A DNA stretch of 64,000 nt. Origin: Shewanella aestuarii. GTDB lineage: Bacteria > Pseudomonadota > Gammaproteobacteria > Enterobacterales > Shewanellaceae. The position numbers and the translations under genes were made by a program. Location of the stretch: contig NZ_CP050313.1 in assembly GCF_011765625.1 (NCBI RefSeq), positions 2,848,501 through 2,912,500 on the forward strand. The letters run 5' to 3'. Below are positions 46,367 through 55,030 of this stretch, one piece after another (position 1 is the stretch's first letter; every line of letters begins with the position of its first letter). The notes under the pieces are model-generated. The model saw only the letters and a list, made by a program, of their open reading frames with translations. It made no database searches and had not been told where the DNA came from.

Positions 46367-46972
46367 CTATTGGTTTAATGGCAAATCTGAGAAGTTTTGA
46401 TCTTCAACTTCAAGGCCGTTATTTAACCGTTGTTGTAGCATATGATCTTGAATATACGCATTAATACGACGACGTTGTTCAACCACTTGCTCGTTTGTAA
46501 AGCCTTGCTGATTAGCCACTGGGCCAGTTTGCAGACTCACCGGTGACACGGTACCAACAAGAGGACGAGTATTAAATACAGGTAATGGGTCCTCGACATC
46601 TTGATCAAGGTTATAGGTTTGCACCCCAATAATCGCGACTAAAGCGACACTGGCAGCAATAGCATATTGACCAAACTGCTTGAATAATGAAACAACATTA
46701 TTCCTAGATTGCGGCTGTGTTGTTGCAATATTATCTTTAGCTTTAACTTGTGGAGCTACAATTGTTGGCTCCAAATCAATAGCAGCTGCAATACTTGCTG
46801 TAATATCTAAGTCGATGGCTGCGGGCAATTCGCCACGCATTGTATCGCCTATCATATGATAACGATGCCACTCATCATGTGAATCTACATCAGAGGAAAG
46901 TTGAGCCAATGTTTGCTCATCAACTTCACCATCTACTGCTGCAGATACCCACTCTTGACTTGATTTAACCAT
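46367..46972 (-). CDS. rseA: Anti-sigma-E factor RseA
   Basis: 201 aa, single-pass membrane protein. The cytoplasmic N-terminus (MVKSSQEWVSAAVDGEVDEQTLAQL, then DEWHRYHMIGDTMRGELP) binds sigma-E. One membrane helix (YAIAASVALVAIIGVQTYNL) follows near residue 105, then a periplasmic part. It lies 22 bp after rpoE. Confidence 0.96.
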   Translation of the reverse strand: MVKSSQEWVSAAVDGEVDEQTLAQLSSDVDSHDEWHRYHMIGDTMRGELPAAIDLDITASIAAAIDLEPTIVAPQVKAKDNIATTQPQSRNNVVSLFKQFGQYAIAASVALVAIIGVQTYNLDQDVEDPLPVFNTRPLVGTVSPVSLQTGPVANQQGFTNEQVVEQRRRINAYIQDHMLQQRLNNGLEVEDQNFSDLPLNQ

Positions 46973-46994
46973 TTTTCACCTATCTTGATAAAGG

Positions 46995-47576
46995 CTAAGA
47001 TTGATCCAGTAGAGGCTGGAGCTGTTTGTCGATTGCTTCTCGAGCACGAAATATTCGTGATCTAACCGTACCAACGGGACAATCCATAATATTAGCAATA
47101 TCTTCGTAACTCATACCATCAAGTTCACGTAATGATATAGCCATCTTTAATTCTTCTGGCAATGTATCTAGGGTATCGAAGATCACTTTACTCATTTGAT
47201 CTTTCATTAATAACCGCTCCGGAGACGCAAATTCTTTTAACGCATCACTGCCTTCATAATATTCTGCATCTTCGACATCTACATCATTTGCAGGCGCCTT
47301 ACGGCCTTGCGATGTAAGATGATTTTTTGCCGTATTCACTGCAATTCGGTACAACCATGTGTAAAAAGCACTTTCACCACGAAAATTGGCTAATGCCCGG
47401 TATGCTTTAATAAACGCTTCTTGGGTAACATCTGCTACATCAGCTTGGTTTCGAACATACCTTCCTATAAGGCTCATCACCTTATTCTGGTACTTCATCA
47501 CCAATAGATTAAATGCGTTTTTATCACCTTGTTGTACACGCTCAACGAGTTGTTGATCACTATATTGTCCACTCAT
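46995..47576 (-). CDS. rpoE: RNA polymerase sigma-E factor
   Basis: ECF sigma factor for envelope stress, 193 aa. Region 2 shows RVQQGDKNAFNLLVMKYQNKVMSLIGRYV, then DVTQEAFIKAYRAL and FYTWLYRIAVNTAKN; region 4 has LPEELKMAISLRELDGMSYEDIANIMDCPVGTVRSRIFRARE. First gene of rpoE-rseABC. A sigma-E type promoter lies about 65-90 bp upstream, suggesting autoregulation as in E. coli. Confidence 0.98.
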   Translation of the reverse strand: MSGQYSDQQLVERVQQGDKNAFNLLVMKYQNKVMSLIGRYVRNQADVADVTQEAFIKAYRALANFRGESAFYTWLYRIAVNTAKNHLTSQGRKAPANDVDVEDAEYYEGSDALKEFASPERLLMKDQMSKVIFDTLDTLPEELKMAISLRELDGMSYEDIANIMDCPVGTVRSRIFRAREAIDKQLQPLLDQS

Positions 47577-47638
47577 CCGAGCCGACTACTCCTAAATCTA
47601 TATCACTGATATTCAGTCGCTCGAATCTTGTATACATA

Positions 47639-47666
47639 TGTAGACTGAGCTTTATGAAAAAAGTTC
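47639..47666 (-). promoter_or_regulatory. Candidate sigma-E autoregulated promoter of rpoE
   Basis: On the minus strand GAACTT (47661-47666), 16 bp, TCTACA (47639-47644). GAACTT-N16/17-TCTRA is the sigma-E consensus. It lies upstream of rpoE where E. coli has its own autoregulated promoter. Confidence 0.7.
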
Positions 47667-47808
47667 GATGAAATATAAAAAAAAATTAATTTACCTAGCA
47701 ACTGCTCAATAAATACACAAAATAAATAGTTTCAATTAAGAGTAAATGTACCCAATAATTGTGTTTTGATTTACCATATCATCACCATTTGATGACCCAT
47801 AATACCCG

Positions 47809-49416
47809 ATGACACAAGCAGTTGAATACCAATCTGACATTTTGGTGATAGGCAGTGGCGCTGCAGGGCTCACGTTAGCACTTCACTTAGCCGAAAAATC
47901 TAGCGTAATCTTGCTTTCCAAGGGCCCTTTAGCTGAAGGTTCAACTTTATATGCTCAAGGTGGCATCGCATCTGTATTTGATGAAGACGACACCATTGAA
48001 TCGCACGTCAATGACACTCTTATCGCAGGCGCTGGCTTATGTGATAAAAACGTGGTCACCTTTACAGCTGAAAACGCTAAAGCATCAATGCAATGGCTTA
48101 TCGACTGCGGCGTAGCATTCGATAAAGAAGAAAATCACGGTGATAATGATGATGCACCATATCATTTAACCCGTGAAGGTGGCCATAGCCACCGCCGCAT
48201 TTTGCACTCTGCTGATGCGACCGGCAAAGCAGTACAAACCACCTTACAAGAGCGCGCACTTAACCACCCTAACATTCAGGTATTAGAACGCTATAATGCC
48301 ATTGATTTAATTACAACGCGAAAATTAAACCGCCCAGGTAATCGTGTTTTAGGCGCTTACGTTTGGAATCGTGACAAAGAACAAGTTGAAACCATAACAG
48401 CTAAATTTGTTGCCTTAGCAACTGGTGGTAGCTCAAAGGTCTATCAATATACGTCTAATCCCGATATCGCCAGTGGCGATGGAATTGCAATGGCATGGCG
48501 AGCAGGTTGTCGTGTGGCCAATATGGAATTTAATCAATTTCATCCAACATGTCTTTACCATGCTGATGCTAAAAACTTCTTATTGACCGAAGCGCTGCGG
48601 GGTGAAGGAGCCTATTTACGTCGCCCTGATGGCAGTCGTTTCATGCCTGATTTTGATGAGCGAGCCGAACTTGCGCCGCGTGATATTGTCGCCAGAGCAA
48701 TTGATTATGAGATGAAACGTTTAGGTTCAGATTGTGTTTACTTAGACATAAGTCATAAACCCGCTGATTTTATTATTAAACATTTCCCGACAATTTATCA
48801 GCGCTGTATGGAACTGGGTATCGACATGACCAAAAGCCCGATCCCAGCCGTGCCCGCTGCCCATTACACTTGTGGCGGCATAATGACAGATCTGCATGGC
48901 CAAACCGATCTTAATGGATTATATGCTATCGGCGAAGTGGCTTATACCGGACTTCACGGCGCGAATCGTCTTGCTAGTAATTCATTATTAGAATGTTTGG
49001 TATTTGCTAGAGCAGCAGCCCAAGATATTGAAAGTCAGCTACATAAAATTACTATGCCAACTCAGGTGCCACACTGGGATGAAAGTAAGGTCTCAAATTC
49101 TGATGAAGAAGTGGTCATTGCTCATAACTGGCATGAACTAAGACTATTTATGTGGGATTACGTTGGCATTGTAAGGACAGATAAGCGTTTAGAGCGGGCA
49201 TTACGCCGGTGTATGATGCTGCAACAAGAAATTCAAGAGTATTACTCTCACTTCAGAGTCAGTAACAATTTGCTTGAATTACGTAACCTAGTTCAAGTGG
49301 CAGAGCTGATTATTCGCTGTGCGATGGCACGCAAAGAAAGCCGTGGCTTGCATTATAATCTTGACTACCCAGAGCAAATTGATTCGCCACAACCGACCAT
49401 TTTACAACCCAACTAG
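47809..49416 (+). CDS. nadB: L-aspartate oxidase
   Basis: FAD enzyme that oxidises aspartate to iminoaspartate in NAD synthesis. 535 aa. [21 protein letters not shown] (FAD fold), [53 protein letters not shown], and [33 protein letters not shown] are signatures. No good Shine-Dalgarno is visible. Divergent from rpoE, as in E. coli. Confidence 0.97.
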   Translation: MTQAVEYQSDILVIGSGAAGLTLALHLAEKSSVILLSKGPLAEGSTLYAQGGIASVFDEDDTIESHVNDTLIAGAGLCDKNVVTFTAENAKASMQWLIDCGVAFDKEENHGDNDDAPYHLTREGGHSHRRILHSADATGKAVQTTLQERALNHPNIQVLERYNAIDLITTRKLNRPGNRVLGAYVWNRDKEQVETITAKFVALATGGSSKVYQYTSNPDIASGDGIAMAWRAGCRVANMEFNQFHPTCLYHADAKNFLLTEALRGEGAYLRRPDGSRFMPDFDERAELAPRDIVARAIDYEMKRLGSDCVYLDISHKPADFIIKHFPTIYQRCMELGIDMTKSPIPAVPAAHYTCGGIMTDLHGQTDLNGLYAIGEVAYTGLHGANRLASNSLLECLVFARAAAQDIESQLHKITMPTQVPHWDESKVSNSDEEVVIAHNWHELRLFMWDYVGIVRTDKRLERALRRCMMLQQEIQEYYSHFRVSNNLLELRNLVQVAELIIRCAMARKESRGLHYNLDYPEQIDSPQPTILQPN

Positions 49417-49458
49417 TCGCCATGTTAGTACTTAAAATGAGAACTAAATGACTTAAAT

Positions 49459-49488
49459 CAAGCCAACATCGAAATGTTGGCTTTTTTT
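49459..49488 (+). terminator. Terminator of nadB
   Basis: AGCCAACAT, loop CGAA, ATGTTGGCT, then TTTTTT, between convergent nadB and ygfX. Confidence 0.9.
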
Positions 49489-49506
49489 AATCGCTACCAT
49501 TAAATT

Positions 49507-49950
49507 TCATCTAACGTGATTAGCTAAGCGGCACAATAGCCGATACTGGCTATCGTTAAGCATGTCAGACCAAACCCAAATACTATCCCGATATTTATCT
49601 TCAAACTCAATATATAAGATACAGATAAACGGACTAATAAAAGGTCGTTTAGCAAAGTGAAAAGCATCCGCCGCATTTAATATTCCATGACCATCTTTGT
49701 TTAAACTAAAACGACACTGCCAATTACGAATCATAAATAATACTTTGATAAATATGCTAAAAGTAATCAAAAGTAAGAGATAAAAAATACAAGAGATCAA
49801 CCAGGAAGATAACGGAGGCCAAGCAATAAAACTACTAAAAATAACAGCGAACGCCATTACTAAACTCAGGTATTGGTTAACAGAAGCACTCAGCACAAAA
49901 ATGCTTGAGCCAGCACTTCTGTCACTGTGATTAAGGTGCTGCTCGTCCAC
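49507..49950 (-). CDS. ygfX: YgfX-like membrane protein (CptA family)
   Basis: 147 aa with two hydrophobic helices (LSLVMAFAVIFSSFIAW and SCIFYLLLLITFSIFIKVLFM) then a soluble part ending WSDMLNDSQYRLLCRLANHVR. Matches the YgfX family, which pairs with SdhE/YgfY (CptB-CptA) and affects the cytoskeleton or flavinylation in enterics. The start is a GTG at 49950, overlapping sdhE by 20 bp, the same overlapped order as E. coli ygfY-ygfX. Confidence 0.8.
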   Translation of the reverse strand: MDEQHLNHSDRSAGSSIFVLSASVNQYLSLVMAFAVIFSSFIAWPPLSSWLISCIFYLLLLITFSIFIKVLFMIRNWQCRFSLNKDGHGILNAADAFHFAKRPFISPFICILYIEFEDKYRDSIWVWSDMLNDSQYRLLCRLANHVR

Positions 49951-50179
49951 GAACTTTAACTATCATTGCAGCTAAATCAGCATCAGGACATTGTTCATGT
50001 CCCATAAACCACGCAAATAACTCGGGATCTTCACATTCTAGTAAGCGAATGAAGGTTTGCTTATCTTTAACACTCATCCCTTCATAGTGTGCTTCTACAA
50101 AAGGTTGAAACAAGACATCAAGCTCTAACATTCCACGGCGACAAGCCCAACGCACTCTGGCAATATTCATTAATTCCAA
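49931..50179 (-). CDS. sdhE: Succinate dehydrogenase flavinylation factor SdhE
   Basis: 82 aa. Needed for covalent FAD attachment to SdhA. The RGxxE motif is present in RWACRRGMLELDVLFQPFVEAHYEGMS, then RLLECEDPELFAWFMGHEQCPDADL. I take the TTG at 50179 as the start: AGGAG lies 7 nt upstream, and MELMNIARVRW aligns without gaps with E. coli MDINNKARIHW. ATG 50170 is a less supported alternative. Confidence 0.93.
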   Translation of the reverse strand: MELMNIARVRWACRRGMLELDVLFQPFVEAHYEGMSVKDKQTFIRLLECEDPELFAWFMGHEQCPDADLAAMIVKVRGRAAP

Positions 50180-50221
50180 CGCGATACTCCTGCGATAATT
50201 CTATTAACCTTTTATAGTAGG

Positions 50222-51154
50222 TTAGTCAGCTAATCCTAAGCGATTATCAAAATCTTGCACTTGTTGATCATTACCCGCAAACAATTCAGTAAAGTCAGTT
50301 TCTAGTAGCAATTTCACTGCTGGATGTTGAATCATCCGCTCAGCAAACATGACATGATATTCTTCTTTTATATCGGTGGTTTCACCCAGCAAAACCATTC
50401 CTTGCGACAGTATATCATGACGATATATCGACGGTGCGACAAAAATACCCCGTTTGAAATAACCAAAAGCTTTCATCATTGCGGCATCATCAAATTCCCC
50501 CAATATACTCACATTAAGATTTTTTTCAGCGAACCAACGATGTAACTGTTGACCAAGTGAGGTTCGAATGCCTGGAATAAGTAATTTTTCTTGCTCTAAA
50601 CAGGCTGGAAACTCTGCGGCTAATGGATGAGCACAAAAAAAACTAACACCGCATTCACCTAATTTTTTAGATAAAATATCACTGTATTTTAACGATTCGC
50701 CAGCGCAATCAGACAAAATCATATCAAGCTTGTGCTCACGTAATCGCTCGATTAAGCTTTCATGTGTCGACTCGTAACAAGCTAAATGCATTGAACCATC
50801 ATGGGGGAGTACAGTCAGTAACACCCTACTGACTAACGCTTTAGATAATGCATCTGCAATACCTACTTCAAACAACACCGAATCATCTTGCTGGTAATTT
50901 AGAAGATCAAGCATTTCGTAGCTTAAGTTATACATTTTGTCTGCATAACGAAAAACTAATTCGCCTAATTCAGTCGCCTCAAGCCCTCTACCAACTCGCT
51001 TGAAAAGTGAGCCATTTAGCCGTTCTTCTAATAAGCGAATTTGACCTGTAATAGTCTGTGGAGTTAAGCACAACGCTTCAGCGGCTTTAGTCACTGAGCC
51101 TTTGCGTTTCACCATCCAAAAATAGTAAAGGTGATTATAATTAAGATGCTGCAT
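50222..51154 (-). CDS. nhaR: LysR-type regulator NhaR
   Basis: 310 aa LysR family. The N-terminus MQHLNYNHLYYFWMVKRKGSVTKAAEALCLTPQTITGQIRLLEERL has the NhaR-specific HLYYFWMVKR followed by the helix-turn-helix. It activates nhaA in response to sodium in E. coli. Here it lies downstream of nhaA (nhaA-orf-nhaR, same strand). Confidence 0.94.
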   Translation of the reverse strand: MQHLNYNHLYYFWMVKRKGSVTKAAEALCLTPQTITGQIRLLEERLNGSLFKRVGRGLEATELGELVFRYADKMYNLSYEMLDLLNYQQDDSVLFEVGIADALSKALVSRVLLTVLPHDGSMHLACYESTHESLIERLREHKLDMILSDCAGESLKYSDILSKKLGECGVSFFCAHPLAAEFPACLEQEKLLIPGIRTSLGQQLHRWFAEKNLNVSILGEFDDAAMMKAFGYFKRGIFVAPSIYRHDILSQGMVLLGETTDIKEEYHVMFAERMIQHPAVKLLLETDFTELFAGNDQQVQDFDNRLGLAD

Positions 51155-51335
51155 AGGGAATTAACCTAAAATAAATGATGACCAATGCAACACCTAAAGA
51201 CCAATTCTAGGAACCTAAAAGTAGGCTTGTTATCAATAGGCTTGCCATCAACAAAACGAAGAATAATCATATCATTAATTATGAACTTTACTCTTGTTAC
51301 TGATCACCTTAATGACTAATTGCATAATTATGCCA

Positions 51336-51366
51336 AAAAAAATCGCTCAACACTGTGAGCGATTTT
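51336..51366 (-). terminator. Terminator of the nhaA unit
   Basis: On the minus strand AAAATCGCTCA, 6-nt loop, TGAGCGATTTT followed by T-rich sequence; it lies 16 bp after the stop of the small secreted protein gene. Confidence 0.85.
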
Positions 51367-51381
51367 AGATAAGTCATCAAG

Positions 51382-51768
51382 TTACTTTTTTAAACTGCAA
51401 TCCAACAACGAGTTAATCACTAACTCTAAATCATCGCTATTAGCTACGTTATTTATTGATACTTGCTCAACTAACACTGCAACAATATCCGCTTTTACAG
51501 GTTCATGGGTTGAACAATACTTGCTATTGGCTTTTTGATAACGTTTCCCCGCACGATATTTAAGAGCACGAGACTCATAGTCATTGCCCGAAAAATTGTT
51601 TGCTTTATCAATACGATACATCATTGCACCATCAACAATACCTTCAAGATATGCCTGGCAAGTTTGGCTATTTGCATCTAATAAACATACATTAAAAGAT
51701 TCCGATTTAGCGGGTAAAGCAAACACACTAACACCTGCAATCAAAGCAACCATTGACAGTTTGTTCAT
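51382..51768 (-). CDS. Small secreted protein, Rap1a/Tai-like
   Basis: 128 aa with a Sec signal ([22 protein letters not shown]). The mature part has VCLLDANSQTCQAYLEGIVDGAMMY, then a lone Cys in KYCSTHEP, then VKADIVAVLVEQV and a C-terminal LVINSLLDCSLKK. This spacing of Cys and GxVDG resembles the Rap1a (Tai) immunity fold; I infer the family and cannot give a function. Its ATG shares a base with the nhaA stop (TAATG), so it is translated in concert with NhaA. Confidence 0.65.
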   Translation of the reverse strand: MNKLSMVALIAGVSVFALPAKSESFNVCLLDANSQTCQAYLEGIVDGAMMYRIDKANNFSGNDYESRALKYRAGKRYQKANSKYCSTHEPVKADIVAVLVEQVSINNVANSDDLELVINSLLDCSLKK

Positions 51769-52940
51769 TATTTTGCCCCTTGTTTTGGTAAAACCTTATC
51801 TAACCAGAAGTAACCAATAACAGCAGCAAAGAATGAACCAGTCAAAATCCCAAGCCTTGCATAATCACCAAAAGCTGCTGGAGCACTTTCAAATGCCAGT
51901 GATGCGATAAAGACTGACATGGTAAAACCGATACCACACATGGCAGCCACCGGCGCAATTTGCCCCCAGCTTACTCCAGGCGGTAACTCAGCCCATTTCA
52001 ATTTAACGGCTAAGTAACTAAACAGCATGACCCCTATTGGTTTACCCAGTAGTAAACCTAAAATAATACCGATTGTGATAGGTTCACCAAAAGAGGCGAA
52101 AGTCATATTAGCAAGGGACAATCCAGCATTAGCAAACGCGAACACAGGTAGAATCAAAAAGGTGCTCCACGGGTGTAAACTATGCTCTAAATGTTCAGAG
52201 GGAGATGAACCATCTTTTGCTCTGAGTGGAATACAAAATGCGATAATAACGCCAGCCAAGGTTGCATGCACACCCGACTTGAGCACAGCTATCCACAAGA
52301 TTAAGCCTAATAGTCCATATGGCGTTAATGATGAGACCCCTTTACGATTGAGTGCAACCATAAAGGTAATTGCAATCGCGGCCACCACTAAACTGATGAT
52401 TGATAAATCTGCACTGTAGAATAAAGCAATAATGACAATTACACCTAGGTCATCAATAATAGCCAGGGCAAGTAAAAACACTTTTAATGCCACAGGTACA
52501 CGATTACCTAATAACGCCATGATCCCCAAAGCAAAAGCAATATCTGTTGCTGCAGGAATCGCCCAACCGACTTGCGTCTCAGGATCTGAATAATTAAACA
52601 TCAAATAAAACAGCGCAGGGAAAACCATACCGCCAATTGCAGCGAATGTAGGTAAAGATGCTTTAGCCGCAGTAGAAAGGGCGCCCTCTAATAACTCACG
52701 CTTTACTTCTAAACCAATGAGTAAGAAGAATAAAGCCATTAGGCCATCATTGATCCAAAGTAACAATGGCTTATCAATATCTAACGAACCTACCCGAACT
52801 TGAACTTCAGTACCTAAAAAGCCGTTATACAAACCAGCTAAAGGTGAGTTAGCTAATATCATCGCGAGTGCGACAGAAATCATTAAGATGATCCCACCTG
52901 CGGACTCTTGACTTAAAAAATTACGTAGTGCCTTTTCCAT
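51768..52940 (-). CDS. nhaA: Na+/H+ antiporter NhaA
   Basis: 390 aa with about 12 membrane segments. [50 protein letters not shown], then the NhaA signature [20 protein letters not shown] and [16 protein letters not shown] with the paired Asp residues that exchange Na+/H+. The start at 52940 follows GGAG at 6 nt; a TTG four codons upstream is less likely. The terminus KVLPKQGAK is intact. Confidence 0.97.
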   Translation of the reverse strand: MEKALRNFLSQESAGGIILMISVALAMILANSPLAGLYNGFLGTEVQVRVGSLDIDKPLLLWINDGLMALFFLLIGLEVKRELLEGALSTAAKASLPTFAAIGGMVFPALFYLMFNYSDPETQVGWAIPAATDIAFALGIMALLGNRVPVALKVFLLALAIIDDLGVIVIIALFYSADLSIISLVVAAIAITFMVALNRKGVSSLTPYGLLGLILWIAVLKSGVHATLAGVIIAFCIPLRAKDGSSPSEHLEHSLHPWSTFLILPVFAFANAGLSLANMTFASFGEPITIGIILGLLLGKPIGVMLFSYLAVKLKWAELPPGVSWGQIAPVAAMCGIGFTMSVFIASLAFESAPAAFGDYARLGILTGSFFAAVIGYFWLDKVLPKQGAK

Positions 52941-53310
52941 ATCTAACTCCAAAAAACAGAATATTTCGAGTCTATAACAAAATGCTTAAGCAAATATAAT
53001 CGAATGTTTCGAGCTTATACCTCGATTAAGCCGAGGTATTAAGTAAAACATACAGCCTAGATCACATTGACGCAACCAAATGAGAACCCGTACAGGTATT
53101 TTAACTTTTTCACTAAAGAATAATCTAAGTACTATACGCCTATAAATTCAACAAAAATAAGCTTTTATTCACATTGATTAACTAAATATAGCATTTAACT
53201 GAATATCATCTCATCAGCTCTGTTGTTTAAAATCATTGAAATTGACTGATGAACTCTAACCAACACAAAGGTATAATGTTGATAAGCTCATCCATTAAAT
53301 TAGGGACAGA
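52941..53310. other. Divergent intergenic region, nhaA / thyA
   Basis: 370 bp. It holds a hairpin without T run at 53017-53039 (ATACCTCG / CGAGGTAT) and one CRP-type half-site (TAGATCACAT near 53059). No gene is visible. AGGGA lies before thyA. Confidence 0.5.
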
Positions 53311-54162
53311 ATGAAACAATATTTGGATCTTTGCCAACGCATTGTCGATGAAGGCACTTGGATAAATAATGAACGGACCAATAAACGTTGTTTAACCGTT
53401 ATCAATGCCGATCTCACTTATGATGTCGCTAATAATCAATTCCCACTGGTTACCACCCGTAAAAGCTTCTGGAAATCCGCCATAGCAGAGATTATCGGCT
53501 ATATGCGAGGCTACCAAAGTGCTGCAGACTTCCGAGCATTAGGCACCAAAACTTGGGACGCCAATGCAAACTTAAATGAAGCATGGCTTAACAATCCAAA
53601 TCGTAAGGGCGAAGATGATCTTGGGTTAATTTACGGTGCACTAGGTCGCGCGTTCCCAAAACCTAATGGTGGTCATGTAGATTTGCTGCAAAATATCGTC
53701 GATGACTTATCAAAAGGTATAGATAATCGAGGTGAAATTTTAACTTTTTTACATCCCGGTGCGTTTGACTTAGGCTGCCTACGCCCTTGTATGTATGAAC
53801 ACCACTTTTCCTTGTTGGGGGATACTTTATATTTAAATAGCACCCAAAGAAGTTGTGATGTGCCGCTTGGGTTAAATTTCAATATGGTACAAGTATACGT
53901 ACTACTCGCATTGATGGCACAAATTACAGGGAATAAGCCAGGCAAGGCCTATCATAAAATTGTTAATGCTCACATCTATGAAGATCAACTCGCACCAATG
54001 CGTGATATTCAACTTAAACGTGAGCCTTTTCCTGCGCCTAAATTGATCATCAACCCTGAAATTAAAAGCTTAAAAGATATTGAAACTTGGGTAACTTTAG
54101 ATGATTTCAAAGTTGAAGGTTATCAGCATCACGATGCCATTCATTATCCTTTTGCTGTTTAA
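53311..54162 (+). CDS. thyA: Thymidylate synthase, 283-aa Vibrio-type
   Basis: Methylates dUMP to dTMP. 283 aa, versus 264 in E. coli. The catalytic Cys is at 160 ([10 protein letters not shown]), followed by [13 protein letters not shown] and the nucleotide-binding [11 protein letters not shown]. Like the Vibrio proteins, it has an extended insertion near 85-120 and [15 protein letters not shown] where E. coli has DSRRIIVSAWN. It is on the plus strand, opposite to TSUP-ptsP-rppH, and lgt is not adjacent as in E. coli, suggesting displacement or exchange. AGGGA precedes the ATG. Confidence 0.95.
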   Translation: MKQYLDLCQRIVDEGTWINNERTNKRCLTVINADLTYDVANNQFPLVTTRKSFWKSAIAEIIGYMRGYQSAADFRALGTKTWDANANLNEAWLNNPNRKGEDDLGLIYGALGRAFPKPNGGHVDLLQNIVDDLSKGIDNRGEILTFLHPGAFDLGCLRPCMYEHHFSLLGDTLYLNSTQRSCDVPLGLNFNMVQVYVLLALMAQITGNKPGKAYHKIVNAHIYEDQLAPMRDIQLKREPFPAPKLIINPEIKSLKDIETWVTLDDFKVEGYQHHDAIHYPFAV

Positions 54163-54189
54163 CACCAAATCTACTCTTATTGCTTTGTA

Positions 54190-55005
54190 TTAGCTAAAAA
54201 TAAGTTTAAGACCAACAATGAATAAAAGGCCTGCAAAGGCCTTTTTTAATATTGGAGTGGGTAACCTTGATGCAGCTTTAACTCCTAATGGTGCAAACAA
54301 CATTGAACTAAAAATAATGCCAAATAACGCTGGTAGGTAAATATAACCTAATGTGCCATAGGGTAAATCTGGTGCATTAATGCCAGCAATGACATAGCCT
54401 GCGGTTCCAGCTATGGCAATTAAAAAACCAGTTGCAGATGAAAACCCGACAGCTTGACGCATTTGTAAGCCGCAAAAGATCAAAAATGGCACTAACAACA
54501 CTCCCCCGCCAATTCCCATCAAACCTGCAATTAAAGCAATTAAAATTGATACCACAAACAACACCCAAAGTGAGGGTAAAGCGGCTTCTGCTTTAGGTTT
54601 AAATGGAAATGCCATATTAATGGCCATAAAAATGACAAATACCGCAAAGGCTTGCTGGAGTTCATCTGAAGGAATAAGTTCTGACACAAATCCGGCTCCA
54701 AACGCCCCGATGACAATCCCTGGTAAAATGGGTTTGAATAAACCCCATGGAATATTGCCTCGCTTATGATGCGCAAGCGTTGAAGACATTGAAGTTAAGA
54801 TAATGGTACTTAGCGAGGTTGCAATAGCGACATGAGTCAACTGTGATGTACTGACCCCTACCCAAGGTAAAATATATAACAACGAAGGCACAATAATTAA
54901 ACCACCTCCGATGCCTAATAATCCTGCCATCAAACCAACAAATGAACCAAGCACTAAACAAATTGCAAAAATAAGCAGTAAATTATCCAAATGGTTCCCC
55001 AGCAA
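54190..55005 (-). CDS. TSUP-family permease (TauE/SafE-like)
   Basis: 271 aa with eight predicted helices in two repeats, each beginning GGLLGIGGGLIIVPSLL-like (first) and LMGIGGGVLLVPFLIF (second), the sulfite exporter TauE/SafE signature. Substrate unknown: members move organosulfonates or other anions. It lies between thyA and ptsP and probably follows ptsP in one transcript, with a 25-bp gap. Confidence 0.9.
   Translation of the reverse strand: MLGNHLDNLLLIFAICLVLGSFVGLMAGLLGIGGGLIIVPSLLYILPWVGVSTSQLTHVAIATSLSTIILTSMSSTLAHHKRGNIPWGLFKPILPGIVIGAFGAGFVSELIPSDELQQAFAVFVIFMAINMAFPFKPKAEAALPSLWVLFVVSILIALIAGLMGIGGGVLLVPFLIFCGLQMRQAVGFSSATGFLIAIAGTAGYVIAGINAPDLPYGTLGYIYLPALFGIIFSSMLFAPLGVKAASRLPTPILKKAFAGLLFIVGLKLIFS
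54223..54248 (+). terminator. Terminator of thyA inside the TSUP coding end
   Basis: AAAAGGCC, 5-nt loop, AGGCCTTTT then TT on the plus strand, about 60 bp after the thyA stop. The same bases encode the C-terminal LKKAFAGLLFI of the convergent TSUP permease. Confidence 0.75.
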
Positions 55006-55030
55006 AACTTCACAGTGGCAATGTCAGCAA

